A stretch of DNA of 64,000 nucleotides, from assembly GCA_023700805.1 (NCBI GenBank), contig JAMPYF010000001.1:265253-329252 (forward strand). The letters are read 5' to 3'. The first letter of the stretch is position 1; every line of letters begins with the position of its first letter. A model generated the notes under the pieces. It ran no database searches, was not told the origin of the DNA, and saw nothing but the letters and a program-made list of their open reading frames with translations. The position numbers and the translations under genes are program-made. Of the stretch, positions 1 through 6,870 are shown one piece after another. Origin of the DNA: Sulfuritalea sp. (GTDB lineage: Bacteria; Pseudomonadota; Gammaproteobacteria; Burkholderiales; Rhodocyclaceae).

Positions 1-852
1 TATGCGATCGACGCCGCGATGGAGGCGGCCGACGGCCAGATCATCGCTGCCAACGCGACGGGCTGCCTCGAAGTTTTTTCGACGCCCTACCCCGAGACCT
101 CCTGGCAGATTCCCTGGATCCACTCGCTGTTCGGCAACACCGCCGCGGTGGCCACCGGCGTCGCCGCCGCGCTCAAGGTCAAGCGCCAAAAAGGCCAAGG
201 CGGCGATGTGCGCGTCGTGGCCCAGGGCGGCGACGGCGGCACCACCGACATCGGCTTCGGCTGCCTGTCCGGCATGTTCGAACGCAACGACGACGTGCTC
301 TACATCTGTTACGACAACGGCGGCTACATGAACACGGGGGTGCAGCGTTCATCCGCCACGCCGCCGGCGGCGCGCACGGCCACCACCATGGCAGTCGGGC
401 CCGAACCCGGCAACGTCTTCGGCCAGGGCAAGTTCGTCCCGGCGATCGCCATGGCCCACGACATTCCCTATGTCGCCACGGCCACCGTGGCCGACCTGCG
501 CGACCTCGAAGCCAAAGTCCGCCGCGCCATGGAAATCCGCGGCGCGCGCTACATCCACATCCTGGTGCCCTGCCCGCTGGGCTGGGGCACGGCTTCGCAC
601 GACACCATCCGCATGGCCCGGCTGGCCAAGGAAACCGGCATCTTCCCGGTGTTCGAGGCCGAGCACGGCGAGATAAAGTCGGTGCTGACGATACGGCGGC
701 CGCTGCCGGTCGAGGAATATCTGCGGCCGCAGAAGCGCTACGCCCACCTGTTCGGCAAGAACCCCGCGGTGGAAACCATTGCGCATATCCAGGCGCTGGC
801 CGACAGGAACATCCGCAAGTATCGCCTCGAAGCCCGCCAGGGGAGCCATTGA
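1..852 (+). CDS. 2-oxoacid:acceptor oxidoreductase, TPP-binding beta subunit (5' partial)
   Basis: The reading frame is open from base 1, so the true start lies outside the window; 283 residues are visible. It is the thiamine-diphosphate subunit of a pyruvate/phenylglyoxylate-type ferredoxin oxidoreductase (PorB/PadI family), which decarboxylates a 2-oxoacid to an acyl-CoA. The TPP/Mg signature is visible as GDGGTTDIGFG followed by a hydrophobic strand and YDNGGYMNTG. The next gene starts one base after the stop and encodes an electron-transfer subunit, so both belong to one cytoplasmic complex. Known multi-subunit enzymes of this type include NAD-linked phenylglyoxylate dehydrogenase of anaerobic aromatic degraders; the substrate here cannot be told from sequence. 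Confidence 0.85.
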   Translation, partial: YAIDAAMEAADGQIIAANATGCLEVFSTPYPETSWQIPWIHSLFGNTAAVATGVAAALKVKRQKGQGGDVRVVAQGGDGGTTDIGFGCLSGMFERNDDVLYICYDNGGYMNTGVQRSSATPPAARTATTMAVGPEPGNVFGQGKFVPAIAMAHDIPYVATATVADLRDLEAKVRRAMEIRGARYIHILVPCPLGWGTASHDTIRMARLAKETGIFPVFEAEHGEIKSVLTIRRPLPVEEYLRPQKRYAHLFGKNPAVETIAHIQALADRNIRKYRLEARQGSH

Positions 853-853
853 C

Positions 854-2476
854 ATGGACAAGCCCTTCGCCATAACCCTCGATCCCGGTTCCTCGCTGGC
901 CAACCACACCGGCTCCTGGCGCACCTTCCGCCCAGAATACGTCGACCGCCTGCCGCCCTGCAATGTCGCCTGCCCCGCCGGCGAGAACATCCAGGCCTGG
1001 CTGTTCCATGCCGAAAGCGGCGATTACGAAGCCGCCTGGCGCTCGCTGGTGGAAAACAATCCGCTGCCGGCGATCATGGGCCGCGTCTGCTACCACCCCT
1101 GCGAGGGCGGCTGCAACCGCCAGCATGTCGATGCCGCGGTCGGCATCAATTCAGTCGAGCGCTTCCTCGGCGACGAGGCCAACAAGCAGGGCTGGCAGTT
1201 TGCCCCGCCCGCCGCCGCCAGCGGCAAGCGCGTGCTGGTGGTCGGCTCGGGCCCGGCCGGACTATCCGCCGCCTACCACCTGACGCGCATGGGCCACAAG
1301 GCGGTGATCCACGAGGCGGCGCCGCTCGCGGGCGGCATGATGCGCTTCGGCATCCCGAAATACCGCCTGCCGCGCGAGGTGCTCGACGCCGAGATCAACC
1401 GCCTGGTCGAGTTCGGCGTCGAGATCCAGCTGCAAACCAAAGTCAGCGACGTGCAGCAGGCGCTGAAGGACGGCTTCGACGCGGTTTTCCTCGGCGTCGG
1501 CGCCCACATCGCCAAGCGCGCCTACATCCCGGCCGGCGACGCCAACAAGGTGCTCGACGCGGTCGCCGTGCTGCGCGGCATGGAGGACCACGACGCGCCG
1601 ATGCTGGGGCGCAAGGTGGTGGTGTATGGCGGCGGCAACACCGCGATCGACGTCGCGCGCACCGCCAAACGCCTCGGCGCGGAAGAGGCGATCATCGTCT
1701 ACCGCCGCACCCGCGACAAGATGCCGGCCCACGATTTCGAGGTCGAGGAGGCGTTGCAGGAAGGCATCTCGATCAAGTGGCTGTCGACCATCAAGGAAGC
1801 CGGCGAGTCGGACATCATGGTCGAGAAAATGGCGCTCGACGACAAGGGTTTCCCGCAGCCGACCGGCGAGTTCGAGCGCATCGAGGCCGACTCGGTGGTG
1901 CTGGCGCTGGGCCAGGATGCCGACCTCGCGCTGCTCGAAAACGTGCCGGGCCTGGTGGTCGAGGGCGGCATGATCCAGGTCGATGGCGGCATGATGACCG
2001 GCCACCCCGGCGTCTTCGCCGGCGGCGACATGGCCGGCAGCGAACGCACGGTAACCGTCGCCGTGGGTCACGGCAAGAAGGCCGCGCGCGCGATCGACGC
2101 CTGGCTGCGCCGCGCCGAATACGCGCCGGCGGAAAAGCACGAGGTCGCCACCATAGAGCGCATGAACCCGTGGTACTACTCCGACGCGCCGAAGACCATG
2201 CGCCCGGTGCTCGACATCATCCGCCGCCAGTCCACCTTCGAGGAAGTGCTGGGCGGCCTCGACGAAAACAACGCGCTGTTCGAGGCGCGCCGCTGCATGT
2301 CCTGCGGCAACTGCTTCGAGTGCGACAACTGCTACGGCGTCTGCCCCGACAACGCCGTGATCAAGCTCGGTCCCGGCAAGCGCTTCAAGTTCAATTTCGA
2401 CTACTGCAAGGGCTGCGGCATCTGCGCCACCGAGTGCCCCTGCGGCGCGATCCGCATGGTGGCCGAGGAAAACTGA
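854..2476 (+). CDS. FAD/NAD(P)-binding oxidoreductase subunit with C-terminal 2x[4Fe-4S] ferredoxin
   Basis: 540 residues. The start ATG sits one base past the upstream stop. The N-terminal part resembles the iron-sulfur region of glutamate synthase small subunit (CNVACPAGENIQAW, CYHPCEGGCNR). A FAD-binding motif (VVGSGPAGLSAAYHL) and an NAD(P)-binding motif (VVYGGGNTAIDVA) follow. The C-terminus holds two ferredoxin clusters (CMSCGNCFECDNCYGVCP and CKGCGICATECPCGA). It probably passes electrons from the TPP enzyme encoded just upstream to NAD(P), like the epsilon subunit (PadH) of phenylglyoxylate dehydrogenase, but with the ferredoxin fused on. Family assignment is firm; the exact complex is inferred. 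Confidence 0.85.
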   Translation: MDKPFAITLDPGSSLANHTGSWRTFRPEYVDRLPPCNVACPAGENIQAWLFHAESGDYEAAWRSLVENNPLPAIMGRVCYHPCEGGCNRQHVDAAVGINSVERFLGDEANKQGWQFAPPAAASGKRVLVVGSGPAGLSAAYHLTRMGHKAVIHEAAPLAGGMMRFGIPKYRLPREVLDAEINRLVEFGVEIQLQTKVSDVQQALKDGFDAVFLGVGAHIAKRAYIPAGDANKVLDAVAVLRGMEDHDAPMLGRKVVVYGGGNTAIDVARTAKRLGAEEAIIVYRRTRDKMPAHDFEVEEALQEGISIKWLSTIKEAGESDIMVEKMALDDKGFPQPTGEFERIEADSVVLALGQDADLALLENVPGLVVEGGMIQVDGGMMTGHPGVFAGGDMAGSERTVTVAVGHGKKAARAIDAWLRRAEYAPAEKHEVATIERMNPWYYSDAPKTMRPVLDIIRRQSTFEEVLGGLDENNALFEARRCMSCGNCFECDNCYGVCPDNAVIKLGPGKRFKFNFDYCKGCGICATECPCGAIRMVAEEN

Positions 2477-2550
2477 GAGCGGAGCCGGCCGGACCGCCGC
2501 CGCGGCTGGGCTACAATCCGTGCGGTACCCTGCCATGGAGGCGAAGCGCG

Positions 2551-2946
2551 ATGAGCGGACAAACTGGAGAACTGGAGCGGCTGCGCGCCTTCCTGGCTGG
2601 GCAGCCCGCGCTGGAATTGGCAATTCTCGTCGGCAGCCGCGCCGATGGCCGCGCCTGCGAAGGCAGCGACTGGGATATCGCGATTCAATGGCCGAACGAG
2701 CTGAGCCTGTTCGATACCCTCGCCCGTAGCGAAACCCTGCGCCGTGATCTGGCGGCTTTGTTGGGCGTGACCGAAGATTTCATCGACCTGATCGATCTGC
2801 CGACCGCGCGCCTCGCCATGCGGGCGGCGGTGGCCGAAGATGGCGTACCGCTTCATGGCGAAGACAGCCTAGCCTGGAACCGCTTCCTGGCTCGCACCTG
2901 GCGCGAGATCGAGGACTACGAATGGGAGCGCACGCGTGCGGCTTGA
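2551..2946 (+). CDS. mntA: MntA-type nucleotidyltransferase antitoxin
   Basis: 131 residues. It has the minimal nucleotidyltransferase signature GS-x10-D-x-D (G28, S29, D40, D42). MntA proteins neutralise HepT toxins by adding AMP to a tyrosine of the toxin. I chose the ATG at 2551 because the longer open frame upstream is only the shadow of the preceding gene. The gene overlaps the downstream HEPN gene by 11 bases, the usual MntA-HepT coupling. It begins 74 bases after the oxidoreductase operon and is probably transcribed separately. Confidence 0.85.
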   Translation: MSGQTGELERLRAFLAGQPALELAILVGSRADGRACEGSDWDIAIQWPNELSLFDTLARSETLRRDLAALLGVTEDFIDLIDLPTARLAMRAAVAEDGVPLHGEDSLAWNRFLARTWREIEDYEWERTRAA

Positions 2947-3352
2947 CCTCTATCAGGCGGAAACCGCCTTTATCGCCCGCGAGCAGGGCGCGCTGCTCGA
3001 CGAGGCGCGCCGCAAGCTGCTGGCCGGGGAAATCCTGTCGGGGCTGGAGCAGAACGGCGTGCTCCACGCCTTGCAGGTACTGATCGAAAATTCCATCGGC
3101 AAGACAAAGCAAATGCTCAAGGCCGCCGGGGAGCCCGTTCCCGTATCCGCCTACGATGCCTTTGCCACGCTGGCCCGCCATGGTGGGATTCGCGCGGATG
3201 AATTGCCGGCATGGAATGCCGTGATCGGCCTGCGCAACCGTATCGTGCATGACTACATGAACATCGACATGGCGCGCGTGCTGGAGCTCGTGCAGCTCGG
3301 CCGCCACGAGTTCGTCATCGCGTTCCTGCTGGCCGATCCGCAGGCGGGTTGA
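2936..3352 (+). CDS. hepT: HepT-like HEPN ribonuclease toxin
   Basis: 138 residues, starting with GTG inside the end of mntA. The HEPN RNase motif R-x4-H-x-Y is present and intact (R100, H105, Y107, in LRNRIVHDY). HepT toxins cleave RNA. Tyr107 corresponds to the residue AMPylated by MntA in characterised systems. The rest is helical, as expected for HEPN. The pair reads as an intact toxin-antitoxin module; activity is inferred from the conserved residues. Confidence 0.85.
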   Translation: MRLDLYQAETAFIAREQGALLDEARRKLLAGEILSGLEQNGVLHALQVLIENSIGKTKQMLKAAGEPVPVSAYDAFATLARHGGIRADELPAWNAVIGLRNRIVHDYMNIDMARVLELVQLGRHEFVIAFLLADPQAG

Positions 3353-3565
3353 AGCAACCGGGCATGCCCTGTCGCCCGGCTGCCGATTCAAGCCGATCTT
3401 CTGAGTTGACAGCGAAGGCCGTGAGCGAGTGACGCAGAACGGCCATAGGATTAAACCGCTCGCGCGGTAATGGGAGCTCCGCTGTCGCATTGGAGGTAGG
3501 ATGAAGCATAGTTCTGTCTATGTTGGGAACTGAGGCAATCCGCCTCGTTACCCAAGGAGCAGAAC

Positions 3566-3673
3566 ATGAAGACGTTCACGCAAGCCCCCAGTGAGTTGCG
3601 GTTACGGATGATCGAGGACATGCGGATGCGCAAGCTCGAACTCCGGACACCCTCCCGCTTAGGACACTTCTGA
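3566..3673 (+). pseudogene. Truncated tyrosine-recombinase (integrase) remnant
   Basis: 35 residues beginning MKTFTQAPSELRLRMIEDM and then RMRKLELRT. This resembles the first 30 residues of proteobacterial XerC/D-like integrases (typically ...LRQRMIEDMxxRxLSPKTQ). Just where the family would continue into its SAM-like domain the sequence stops matching and a TGA follows. A good ribosome-binding site (AAGGAGC) precedes the ATG, so the 5' end of a real integrase gene was probably kept and the rest lost. It lies directly downstream of the mobile-type MntA/HepT module. The identification rests on pattern memory over a short stretch. Confidence 0.5.
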
Positions 3674-4017
3674 GACAAACAACCCCGGCAATTCTTCCTT
3701 GAGCTCCTCCCCACGCCCAACAACCTGAGCGGCGCGCCTTGCACGCTGTGCAATCGGCGATCCACCGCGTGGAGCGATGAACGACGCGTGATGTGCGCAG
3801 CAACGGGGCGATAGCCGCCGTACTGCCAGCGCCAACTCTTGCCGCCGCCTTCCCTCCGCCTGCCAACGCGGCTATATTGGTCTCAAACGAAGAGCGGGGG
3901 GGCATAAACCTTGGTCAATCATCTGCATGACCGCCGACGGCGCGCGACTGGCGGCCGTGCCGGCCGGCCCTTGACGGAAGCAGCCTCTCATCCGACAATC
4001 CGGTCGGCTGATCGCCC
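3674..4017. other. Intergenic region, no gene seen
   Basis: I find no convincing coding sequence. The 3' part holds copy 1 of the dispersed GCCAGCGCCAACT repeat (3825-3843), followed 30 bases later by GGCTATATT (3870-3878), a possible -10 element for the metallophosphoesterase operon. The stretch just after the integrase remnant has no recognisable similarity. Confidence 0.5.
3825..3843 (+). repeat. Dispersed repeat, copy 1
   Basis: GCCAGCGCCAACTCTTGCC, preceded by CCGTACT. It is identical over 19 bases to the copy at 19594-19612. It lies in the gap upstream of the metallophosphoesterase gene. Confidence 0.7.
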
Positions 4018-4758
4018 ATGAGAATTGCGGTCCTGGCGGACATCCACGCCAACCTGGAGGCCTTGCGCGCCTGCCTGGCGCACGCGGCGCGCGAGGGCGC
4101 CACCCAGTATGTCTTTCTCGGCGACCTGGTCGGCTACGGCGCCGATCCGGTCGCCTGCCTCGGCCTGCTGGCCGACCATGCGGCCAGGGGTGCGCTGCTG
4201 GTCAGGGGCAATCACGACGACGCGGCGCTGGGCGGCCTGTGCGAGACCATGAACTTCGTCGCGCGCGAAGCGACCTACTGGACACGCGCCCAACTGGGCA
4301 GCGGCGAGCGCGATTTCCTGGCGGCTCTGCCCTACTCCGCACGGCGCGACGATCTGCTGTTCGTGCATGCCGGCGTCAATGCGCCGGGGACGTGGGAATA
4401 CATCACCAGCAACCTGCAGGCGGGACGCTGCATGGATGCCGCACAGGCGACGCTGACGTTTGCCGGGCACGTGCACCACCCGTCGCTGTATTTCGCGGCC
4501 GGCAGCGGCGTGCATCACTTCCTGCCCGTGGCAGGTGCGCCCATCCCCCTGAGCGGCCGCCGGCGCTGGCTGGCGATCGGCGGTTCGGTCGGCCAGCCGC
4601 GCGACGGCAACAACGCGGCGGCGTATGCGCTTTACGATGAAGAGCAGCGCATGCTGAAGTACTTTCGCGTGCCCTACGACCACCTGAGCGCGGCGCGCAA
4701 GATTCTCGCGGCCGGACTGCCGGAACGTCTGGCGCTGCGACTGCACAGAGGCGAGTGA
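4018..4758 (+). CDS. Metallophosphoesterase (calcineurin-like)
   Basis: 246 residues. The full set of calcineurin-like phosphoesterase metal motifs is present: D8-x-H10, GDLVGYG (D36), GNHDD (N65, H66), FVHAG and GHVHH. It belongs to the small bacterial phosphodiesterase/protein phosphatase-like group (YfcE/MJ0936-like). Its TGA is followed at once by the ATG of the Ser/Thr kinase-UspA gene with no gap, so the two are surely co-translated. An attractive inference is a phosphatase/kinase pair with opposing activities; nucleotide or phosphodiester substrates remain possible. Confidence 0.85.
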   Translation: MRIAVLADIHANLEALRACLAHAAREGATQYVFLGDLVGYGADPVACLGLLADHAARGALLVRGNHDDAALGGLCETMNFVAREATYWTRAQLGSGERDFLAALPYSARRDDLLFVHAGVNAPGTWEYITSNLQAGRCMDAAQATLTFAGHVHHPSLYFAAGSGVHHFLPVAGAPIPLSGRRRWLAIGGSVGQPRDGNNAAAYALYDEEQRMLKYFRVPYDHLSAARKILAAGLPERLALRLHRGE

Positions 4759-6183
4759 ATGGAAAGCGCCGCTCACCTCAGGCCGGGAACGCAGATCGCC
4801 GCCTACCGCGTGCAGGAAAAACTGCGCGAAGGCGGCATGGCGTTGCTTTACCGGGTCGCCGCCGGCGACGGCGGCGAGGCCGGCCTGCTGAAAGTGCCGA
4901 AGCTGGAATTCGGCAGCCATCCGGCCTGCTATGCCGGCTTCGAGGTCGAGCAGATGATCCTCGCGCGCGTGGCCGGACCGCATGTGCCGCGCCTGCTGGC
5001 CAGCGGCGAAAGCGATTGCGGCCCCTACCTGGTGATGGAAGAGATCGCCGGCAAGTCGCTCGCCGAATTCGCGGCCGCTGCGCCGCTGCCGGCCGCCGAA
5101 GTCGCCCGGCTCGGCGCCGCGCTGGCCTCGGCGCTGCACGATCTGCATCGGCAGGAAGTGGTGCACCACGACCTCAAGCCCTCGCATGTGATCCTGCGCG
5201 CGGATGGCCGGGCGGCGCTGATCGATTTCGGCCTGGCATTCCACGGCCACCTGCCCGATCTGGCCGCGGCGGAATCCGAGAAGCCGCTGGGCACGCCGGC
5301 CTATATCTCGCCGGAGCAGATTGCCGGCGTGCGCGGCGATCCGCGCAGCGACGTGTTCTCGCTCGGGGTGGTGCTGTATCTGCTGGCCACCGGCCGGCTG
5401 CCCTTCGGCGAACCGGCCGGCATGGGCGGTCTGCGCCGGCGCCTTTACTTCGATCCGCCGCCGCCGCGGCGCATCGTCGCCGACCTGCCCGAATGGCTGC
5501 AGGAAATCATCCTGCATTGCCTCGAAGTGCGCGCGGACGACCGCTACGCCACCGCGGCGCAGGTTGCGCACGACCTGCAGCATCCCGAGCAGGTGACGCT
5601 GACGCAACGCGGCCGCCGCCGCAAACGCGCCGGCCCGCTGGTCGCGGCCCGGCGCTGGCTGGCGGCGCTGTCCGCCGCGCCGCCGCCGCGCCGGGCGCCC
5701 ACGGCCCACCTGGCGCTGGCGCCGCAGGTCATGGTCGCCATCGATACCGGCAGCGAAGCCCTGTTCCAGGCCCTGCGCGATGCGACGCGGCGCATCGTCG
5801 GCGGCGAGCAGCACTGGCGCGTGAGCTGCGTCAGCGTGCTGGAGCCTTCGCTGCTGACCGAGCAGGAAGACGGCGCCGAGATCATGCGCGGGCTGCACAT
5901 GCAGCGCTTGGTGGAACTACACCACTGGGCGCAGCCCCTCGGCCTGCCGCAGGAGCGGCTGCGCTTCCACGTGCTCGAAGGCCGCGACGTGCCGGCGCGG
6001 CTGATCGAATACGCGCGCGCCAGCCATGCCGACCACATCATCATCGGCGCCCGCGGCAGTTCCGGCCGGCGCCGCCTGCTCGGCAGCGTGTCCTCGCGCG
6101 TGGCGAGCGAGGCGCCGTGCACGGTGACCGTGGTACGTGTTTCGCATGGCACCGGCATGAGCACAGAATGCGCTGATCCATAA
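4759..6183 (+). CDS. Ser/Thr protein kinase fused to a C-terminal UspA domain
   Basis: 474 residues. Residues 15-275 form a eukaryotic-like protein kinase: nucleotide loop region 24-31, ATP lysine K45, catalytic loop at 136-143 with D138 and K140, DFG at 156-158, then GTPAYISPEQ and SDVFSLGVVLYLL. The catalytic loop ends in His143 where kinases normally have a Mg-binding Asn. From about residue 320 a universal stress protein domain follows (VMVAIDTG) and ends with the ATP-binding signature GARGSSGRRRLLGS near residue 430. There is no membrane segment. It directly follows the metallophosphoesterase, so it likely acts as a stress-responsive signalling enzyme. Fold calls are firm, function is not. 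Confidence 0.88.
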   Translation: MESAAHLRPGTQIAAYRVQEKLREGGMALLYRVAAGDGGEAGLLKVPKLEFGSHPACYAGFEVEQMILARVAGPHVPRLLASGESDCGPYLVMEEIAGKSLAEFAAAAPLPAAEVARLGAALASALHDLHRQEVVHHDLKPSHVILRADGRAALIDFGLAFHGHLPDLAAAESEKPLGTPAYISPEQIAGVRGDPRSDVFSLGVVLYLLATGRLPFGEPAGMGGLRRRLYFDPPPPRRIVADLPEWLQEIILHCLEVRADDRYATAAQVAHDLQHPEQVTLTQRGRRRKRAGPLVAARRWLAALSAAPPPRRAPTAHLALAPQVMVAIDTGSEALFQALRDATRRIVGGEQHWRVSCVSVLEPSLLTEQEDGAEIMRGLHMQRLVELHHWAQPLGLPQERLRFHVLEGRDVPARLIEYARASHADHIIIGARGSSGRRRLLGSVSSRVASEAPCTVTVVRVSHGTGMSTECADP

Positions 6184-6199
6184 ATCAAAACATTTGATT
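6183..6199. promoter_or_regulatory. 17-bp palindrome upstream of the rhodanese gene
   Basis: AATCAAA-ACA-TTTGATT is a perfect 7-base inverted repeat that begins on the last base of the kinase stop codon and lies about 125 bases before the rhodanese start. Size and position suit an operator. It is not an FNR box, whose half sites run the other way (TTGAT-N4-ATCAA). Confidence 0.4.
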
Positions 6200-6322
6200 G
6201 CCGACCGATTGTTCCGTAGTTTGATAGCGCGGGAGCGCAAACCGACAATCAATAGTCAGGTACGCTTGCAGATGTTTTCACACTTTGCGCGGCGCCCGCC
6301 GCATACACGGAGGAGGATAAAG

Positions 6323-6778
6323 ATGCACACCATCAAGCAGGCATTCGTCACGTTCGTCAGTTGCGGTTTTCTGGTTGCCGGCGGCAGTGCGCTGGCCCAG
6401 GAAACACCCACCGCGGCTCCCGCCGGCGTCAAGCTGGTCGAAGCCAAGGCGGTGCAGGATCTGCAGGCCAAGGGCGCGGTGCTGGTCGACACGCGCAAGG
6501 CCAGCGAGTATTCCGACGCCACCATCAAGGGCGCCATCTCGGTGCCCTACGATCCGGAGAAGAGCGCGAAGGACGTGAAGTTCGATGCGGCCCAGGACAA
6601 GTTCGACATGAGCAAGATCGCCGACAAGAACAAGGACTACGTCGTGTTCTGCAATTCCGGCACCTGCTGGAAATCCTACAAGGCTGCCGTCGTCATGGCC
6701 AAGGCCGGCTACAAGAACGTGCATTGGTACCGCAACGGCATGCCTGACTGGAAGGCCCGCAAGCTGCCAATGGAATAA
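6323..6778 (+). CDS. Exported rhodanese-like sulfurtransferase
   Basis: 151 residues. I chose the ATG at 6323 because it follows a strong GGAGGA site and opens with a classical signal peptide (MHTIKQAF, hydrophobic core, ALAQE). The mature part is a single rhodanese domain: VLVDTRKASEY, then the active-site loop FCNSGTCWKSYKAA with the catalytic Cys of FCNSG and a second Cys before Trp-Lys. This CxxxxCW form is typical of small periplasmic rhodaneses. It likely handles sulfane sulfur or thiols in the periplasm. The YeiH-type exporter gene follows after a hairpin, which suggests a shared role in sulfur compounds. Confidence 0.82.
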   Translation: MHTIKQAFVTFVSCGFLVAGGSALAQETPTAAPAGVKLVEAKAVQDLQAKGAVLVDTRKASEYSDATIKGAISVPYDPEKSAKDVKFDAAQDKFDMSKIADKNKDYVVFCNSGTCWKSYKAAVVMAKAGYKNVHWYRNGMPDWKARKLPME

Positions 6779-6800
6779 ATTCCATCCTGTTCCGTCCATA

Positions 6801-6836
6801 GACACCGGGGGCGTTCCGCGCGTCCCGGGTGTCTTA
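6801..6836 (+). terminator. Hairpin between rhodanese and exporter genes
   Basis: GACACC(GGG) pairs with (CCC)GGGTGTC across a GC-rich loop, followed by TTATAG. It could be a partial terminator or attenuator limiting read-through into the exporter gene. The T-tract is poor. Confidence 0.45.
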
Positions 6837-6870
6837 TAGATTTCCCACGAGCGACCGAGGAGGAACAAGA

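Noticed and set aside
3988..5898. 636-codon open frame on the minus strand opposite the metallophosphoesterase and kinase genes
   Set aside because: High-GC shadow of the real plus-strand genes; the product is a His/Arg/Gln-rich sequence with no domain.
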